DNA of 7,996 nt from Peptococcaceae bacterium UBA4997 (GTDB lineage Bacteria > Bacillota > Dehalobacteriia > UBA4068 > UBA4997). Both the position numbers and the translations under genes were made by a program. The stretch lies in NCBI GenBank assembly GCA_002398485.1, contig DGYV01000020.1:36383-44378 (forward strand), written 5' to 3'. This document shows positions 5,820-7,996 of this stretch, piece by piece. Each line of letters begins with the position of its first letter. The first letter of the stretch is position 1. Below the pieces are notes generated by a model that was given only the letters and a program-made list of their open reading frames with translations, did no database searches and was not told where the DNA came from.

Positions 5820-7274
5820 ATGAAAAATGAGATGCTTAAAGAAAACAGAAAGCTTGAAGCAGATGAATTATTTGAAAAGTTAGATATTATCATTAACGGT
5901 TTTGCAGGGAATATGGTAAAAGGTTTAAGTGAGTTTTTGGCAATACCCAGTACCGAGTCTGAAGAAGAGCCGAATGCTCCCTTTGGTGCCGAAGTGGCAA
6001 AGGCGCTGGCTTATTATAAGGAATTGGCAGAAAAATTGGGTTTTAGCTGTTACAATAATGCGGGCTATTATGTTACGGCAGATTGGCAAGCACCTGCCTG
6101 CTCTGATAAAGCCGCGGAAATAGTAGGTGTGCTTTCCCACTGTGATGTAGTGCCTGCGGGCAAGGGCTGGCATTACCCGCCTTTCGGCGGCTTGGTGGAG
6201 GAGGGTTATATTTATGGCAGGGGTGCTCAGGATGATAAAGGCCCTACCATTGCCGCAATTTATGCCATGGCAGCACTGAAAGAGGCAGGCTTTAATCCCA
6301 AACGTTCTCTGCGCCATATTGTGGGCGGTAATGAGGAAAGCGGCTGTGCCTGCATTGAAAAATATCTGGCTGAGGATAAGCCTTTGTGGGGCGGTTTTTC
6401 GCCAGATGGTGATTTCCCTTTGATTTTTGCTGAAAAAGGTATTGCCCGTTTCAAGGCTGAGTTAGAATATGATGAAGCTGAATTCAAGGAATGCAAAGTT
6501 CACGCCATTCATGGCGGTACCGTAGGCAATGCCGTACCCGGTGAGGCAGAAGCAGGGCTTACTTTAAGCCCTGTTGTTTGGGAAAAATTAAAAAAACAGG
6601 CTGAGAATTACACAAAAGGAGAGCTTGAACTTTTAGAAGATGAAACTAAAATAACGGTAAAGGCTTGCGGCAAGGCCTGCCATGCTTCCACACCCGATAA
6701 AGGCAAAAATGCCATTGGTATCTTACTTTCCGCAATTTTGCCAATTATGGAGGGCAGGCTTGGTGAATGGCTTAAAAGTATTTATAAGCTTTATGGTAAA
6801 GAGAGCTATGGTAAAGGTTCCAATACCTGCTGCAAGGATGAAGTATCAGGCTGTTTGACCCTTAATTTGGGTACTATTCATGCGGAAAACGGTAAGGCCA
6901 AAATAGAGCTGGATATGCGCTACCCTGTAGAGGCAGATTTTGGCGAAATTTGGCAAAAGATGGCCGCAACTGCTGCCGAAAAACGGGTATGCTTGCAAAT
7001 GCTGGAAAACAAGGCTCCTTTATATGTGCCTAAAGACAGGGAAACTGTAACCGCCTTAATGCGGGTATACAGGCAAATGGTGGATGTCGATGCTGAACCC
7101 ATAGCCATAGGCGGCGGAACTTACTGCCGTTATCTTAAAAATTTTGTGGCTTTCGGGCCTATTTTCCCCGAAGGTGAGGATAGGATGCACCAAGCGGATG
7201 AGCGTGTAAAAGTAGAGCAGCTGCTATTTTTAAGTAAAATTTATGCTGTCGCGCTTTATGAACTGGCTTTTTAA
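5820..7274 (+). CDS. pepV: M20-family metallopeptidase, PepV-like dipeptidase
   Basis: This is a probable two-zinc cytoplasmic dipeptidase releasing amino acids from short peptides. The 484-residue product is slightly longer than typical PepV (about 460-470). Visible motifs are SHCDVVPAG (106-114, His107 and Asp109), YGRGAQDDKGP (132-142, metal-bridging Asp), the NEESG loop (171-175, catalytic base Glu172 and ligand Glu173), SPDGDFP (194-200), HAST (288-291) in the lid domain and the late ligand His457 in RMHQADER. All expected metal and catalytic residues are present, so it should be active. The start is uncertain. ATG 5820 directly abuts an AAGGGG block, too close for ideal initiation, while in-frame ATG 5832 leaves about 12 nt. 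The true N-terminus may be four residues shorter. The 6-nt gap after the corrinoid gene implies co-transcription. An unrelated M20 amidohydrolase specificity cannot be excluded. Confidence 0.88.
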   Translation: MKNEMLKENRKLEADELFEKLDIIINGFAGNMVKGLSEFLAIPSTESEEEPNAPFGAEVAKALAYYKELAEKLGFSCYNNAGYYVTADWQAPACSDKAAEIVGVLSHCDVVPAGKGWHYPPFGGLVEEGYIYGRGAQDDKGPTIAAIYAMAALKEAGFNPKRSLRHIVGGNEESGCACIEKYLAEDKPLWGGFSPDGDFPLIFAEKGIARFKAELEYDEAEFKECKVHAIHGGTVGNAVPGEAEAGLTLSPVVWEKLKKQAENYTKGELELLEDETKITVKACGKACHASTPDKGKNAIGILLSAILPIMEGRLGEWLKSIYKLYGKESYGKGSNTCCKDEVSGCLTLNLGTIHAENGKAKIELDMRYPVEADFGEIWQKMAATAAEKRVCLQMLENKAPLYVPKDRETVTALMRVYRQMVDVDAEPIAIGGGTYCRYLKNFVAFGPIFPEGEDRMHQADERVKVEQLLFLSKIYAVALYELAF

Positions 7275-7306
7275 ACCATAAATAAATATAAAGGATAAAT
7301 TAGCTT

Positions 7307-7348
7307 AAAAGCGAATAAAAATATTAACAGTTAAAAAAATTTGCTTTT
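7307..7348 (+). terminator. Weak AT-rich hairpin after the peptidase gene, possible terminator
   Basis: AAAAGCGAAT (7307-7316) can pair with ATTTGCTTTT (7339-7348), with one G-U pair and a 22-nt AT-rich loop. A T-rich stretch follows. The large loop and low GC make it weak, but it is the only hairpin I see in the roughly 105-nt spacer before the CBS gene. Confidence 0.3.
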
Positions 7349-7365
7349 TATTTAGCAGATGATAT

Positions 7366-7373
7366 AGAGGTGG
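7366..7373 (+). promoter_or_regulatory. Ribosome binding site supporting a TTG start
   Basis: AGAGGTGG ends 6 nt before TTG 7380. The first in-frame ATG (7443) has no such site and would remove the first strand of the CBS domain, so the TTG start is favoured. Confidence 0.65.
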
Positions 7374-7379
7374 AAAGCT

Positions 7380-7850
7380 TTGCAAATAACATTCTTTTTG
7401 ATCCCAAAAGCTGAAACAGTGTTTCTTTTGGAGCGTTATACCATGCGCCAGGCTTTAGAAAAAATGGAGTACCACGGTTATACCGCGGTACCCGTGGTGG
7501 ATGATGAGGGCAAATATTTATATACCATTACAGTTTCGGATTTTTTATGGAAGCTAAAAAATACACCTGGTTTAAGCTGTAATGATACGGAGAAAATAGC
7601 GCTTACGGAAATCATCAAGTATACGGATATCCAAGCGGTGAACATAGATTCCAAATTACAGGATCTGCTGCACAGAGCCATGGAGCAGAACTTCATTCCG
7701 GTGGTGGACGATTATAATACCTACATAGGCATAGTAAGGCGGCGTGAGATCATCGAATATTGCTTGCCCTTTATTGTACCGGATGAAGCAGATACCGAAA
7801 CTTTGGATATGGATGTTCCCGATTTAGAAGAATATGATGATGAATATTAA
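7380..7850 (+). CDS. Small stand-alone protein with two CBS domains
   Basis: This 156-residue cytoplasmic protein consists almost entirely of a CBS pair, a module that commonly binds adenine nucleotides. CBS1 covers about residues 8-62, including RQALEKMEYHGYTAVPVVDDEGKY-like core features and the strand-helix segment TITVSDFLWKL. CBS2 covers about 77-127, with AVNIDSKLQDLLHRA and the YIGIVRRREII end. The last 23 residues (134-156) are strongly acidic. The start is TTG, chosen because of the ribosome binding site and because the sequence from ITFFLIPKAE matches the beginning of clostridial homologues as I recall them. No transporter, kinase or IMP dehydrogenase domain is attached, so the protein is probably a nucleotide-sensing partner of something encoded elsewhere. 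The gene is separated by about 105 nt from the peptidase gene, so it may have its own promoter. Its specific function is unknown. Confidence 0.85.
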   Translation: MQITFFLIPKAETVFLLERYTMRQALEKMEYHGYTAVPVVDDEGKYLYTITVSDFLWKLKNTPGLSCNDTEKIALTEIIKYTDIQAVNIDSKLQDLLHRAMEQNFIPVVDDYNTYIGIVRRREIIEYCLPFIVPDEADTETLDMDVPDLEEYDDEY

Positions 7851-7867
7851 AAAATTTAAAAAAATAC

Positions 7868-7896
7868 TTGCCATAGCTATAAAATCGAGCTATAAT
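7868..7896 (+). promoter_or_regulatory. Strong promoter of the tRNA-Ser gene
   Basis: TTGCCA (7868-7873) and a perfect TATAAT (7891-7896) are separated by the optimal 17 nt. Transcription should start near 7902-7904, about 30 nt before the tRNA. This is the best promoter match in the window, as expected for a stable RNA gene. AGCTATAA occurs twice (7875-7882 and 7888-7895), the second copy overlapping the -10. Confidence 0.8.
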
Positions 7897-7927
7897 ATAT
7901 AGGCGTGGTTATCCATGCCTATATATT
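7894..7927 (+). repeat. 15-bp palindrome between the promoter and the tRNA
   Basis: Positions 7894-7908 are inversely complementary to 7913-7927, with a single G-U (7905 with 7916) and a 4-nt loop, TTAT. The left arm overlaps the last three bases of the -10 box and the right arm ends 6 nt before the tRNA. No T run follows, so it is not a standard terminator for + strand transcription. It could be a protein-binding operator, a terminator for incoming read-through, or a pre-tRNA leader hairpin (GGCGTGG with CCATGCC) read by processing enzymes. Confidence 0.7.
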
Positions 7928-7933
7928 CATTAT

Positions 7934-7996
7934 GGAGAGATGGCCGAGTTGGTCGAAGGTGCATGACTGGAAATCATGTGTACGGGAAACTGTACC
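7934..7996 (+). tRNA. tRNA-Ser (anticodon GGA), cut by the right window edge
   Basis: The acceptor strand GGAGAGA (7934-7940) is followed by TG and a D arm containing GCCGAG and GGTCGAAGG. The anticodon stem CATGA (7962-7966) pairs with TCATG (7974-7978) around a 7-nt loop, CTGGAAA, giving anticodon GGA at 7969-7971, which reads serine codons UCC and UCU. The long variable arm, with GTAC (7980-7983) pairing GTAC (7992-7995), is the class II feature of serine tRNAs. The T arm and the acceptor 3' strand lie beyond the window. Confidence 0.95.

Noticed and set aside
7851..7996. Possible phage or island attachment site at the tRNA gene
   Set aside because: Integration usually uses the tRNA 3' end, which is outside the window, and no integrase or foreign genes are visible here.

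Overview
The window reads as an anaerobic, probably clostridial (Firmicutes) chromosome segment with every recognisable gene on the + strand. The basis is a ferredoxin-dependent 2-oxoacid oxidoreductase, a corrinoid methyl-carrier protein, a PepV-type dipeptidase, purine-rich Shine-Dalgarno sites, GTG and TTG starts, and AT-rich spacers. I cannot name a genus. No transposase, CRISPR array or phage gene is visible.

Layout. (1) Positions 2-3584 form a tight operon: iorA (cut by the left window edge), iorB (overlapping iorA by 8 nt) and a phenylacetate-CoA ligase gene 27 nt further on. Together these interconvert arylpyruvates, arylacetyl-CoAs and arylacetates. They could oxidise aromatic amino acids for energy or, in reverse, salvage arylacetates into aromatic amino acids. 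A possible hairpin terminator follows at about 3584-3630. (2) Positions 3702-5009 encode a PocR-sensor/AraC-type regulator with a GTG start. (3) A 135-nt spacer with a plausible promoter and a small leader hairpin precedes a corrinoid-binding protein gene (5145-5813). A PepV-like M20 peptidase gene (5820-7274) follows only 6 nt later, so these two are probably co-transcribed. (4) A spacer of about 105 nt leads to a small two-CBS-domain protein with a TTG start (7380-7850). (5) A strong consensus promoter and a 15-bp palindrome precede a tRNA-Ser(GGA) gene cut by the right window edge.

How the genes may work together. Left and centre suggest amino-acid or peptide and methyl-compound metabolism: PepV would release amino acids, IorAB and the CoA ligase would process aromatic 2-oxoacids and acids, and the corrinoid protein would carry methyl groups. 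The PocR regulator beside a corrinoid gene suggests small-molecule control of that operon. The corrinoid protein's methyltransferase partner is not in the window, and its pairing with a dipeptidase is the most unusual arrangement here. No wholly new system is evident; most genes belong to known families.
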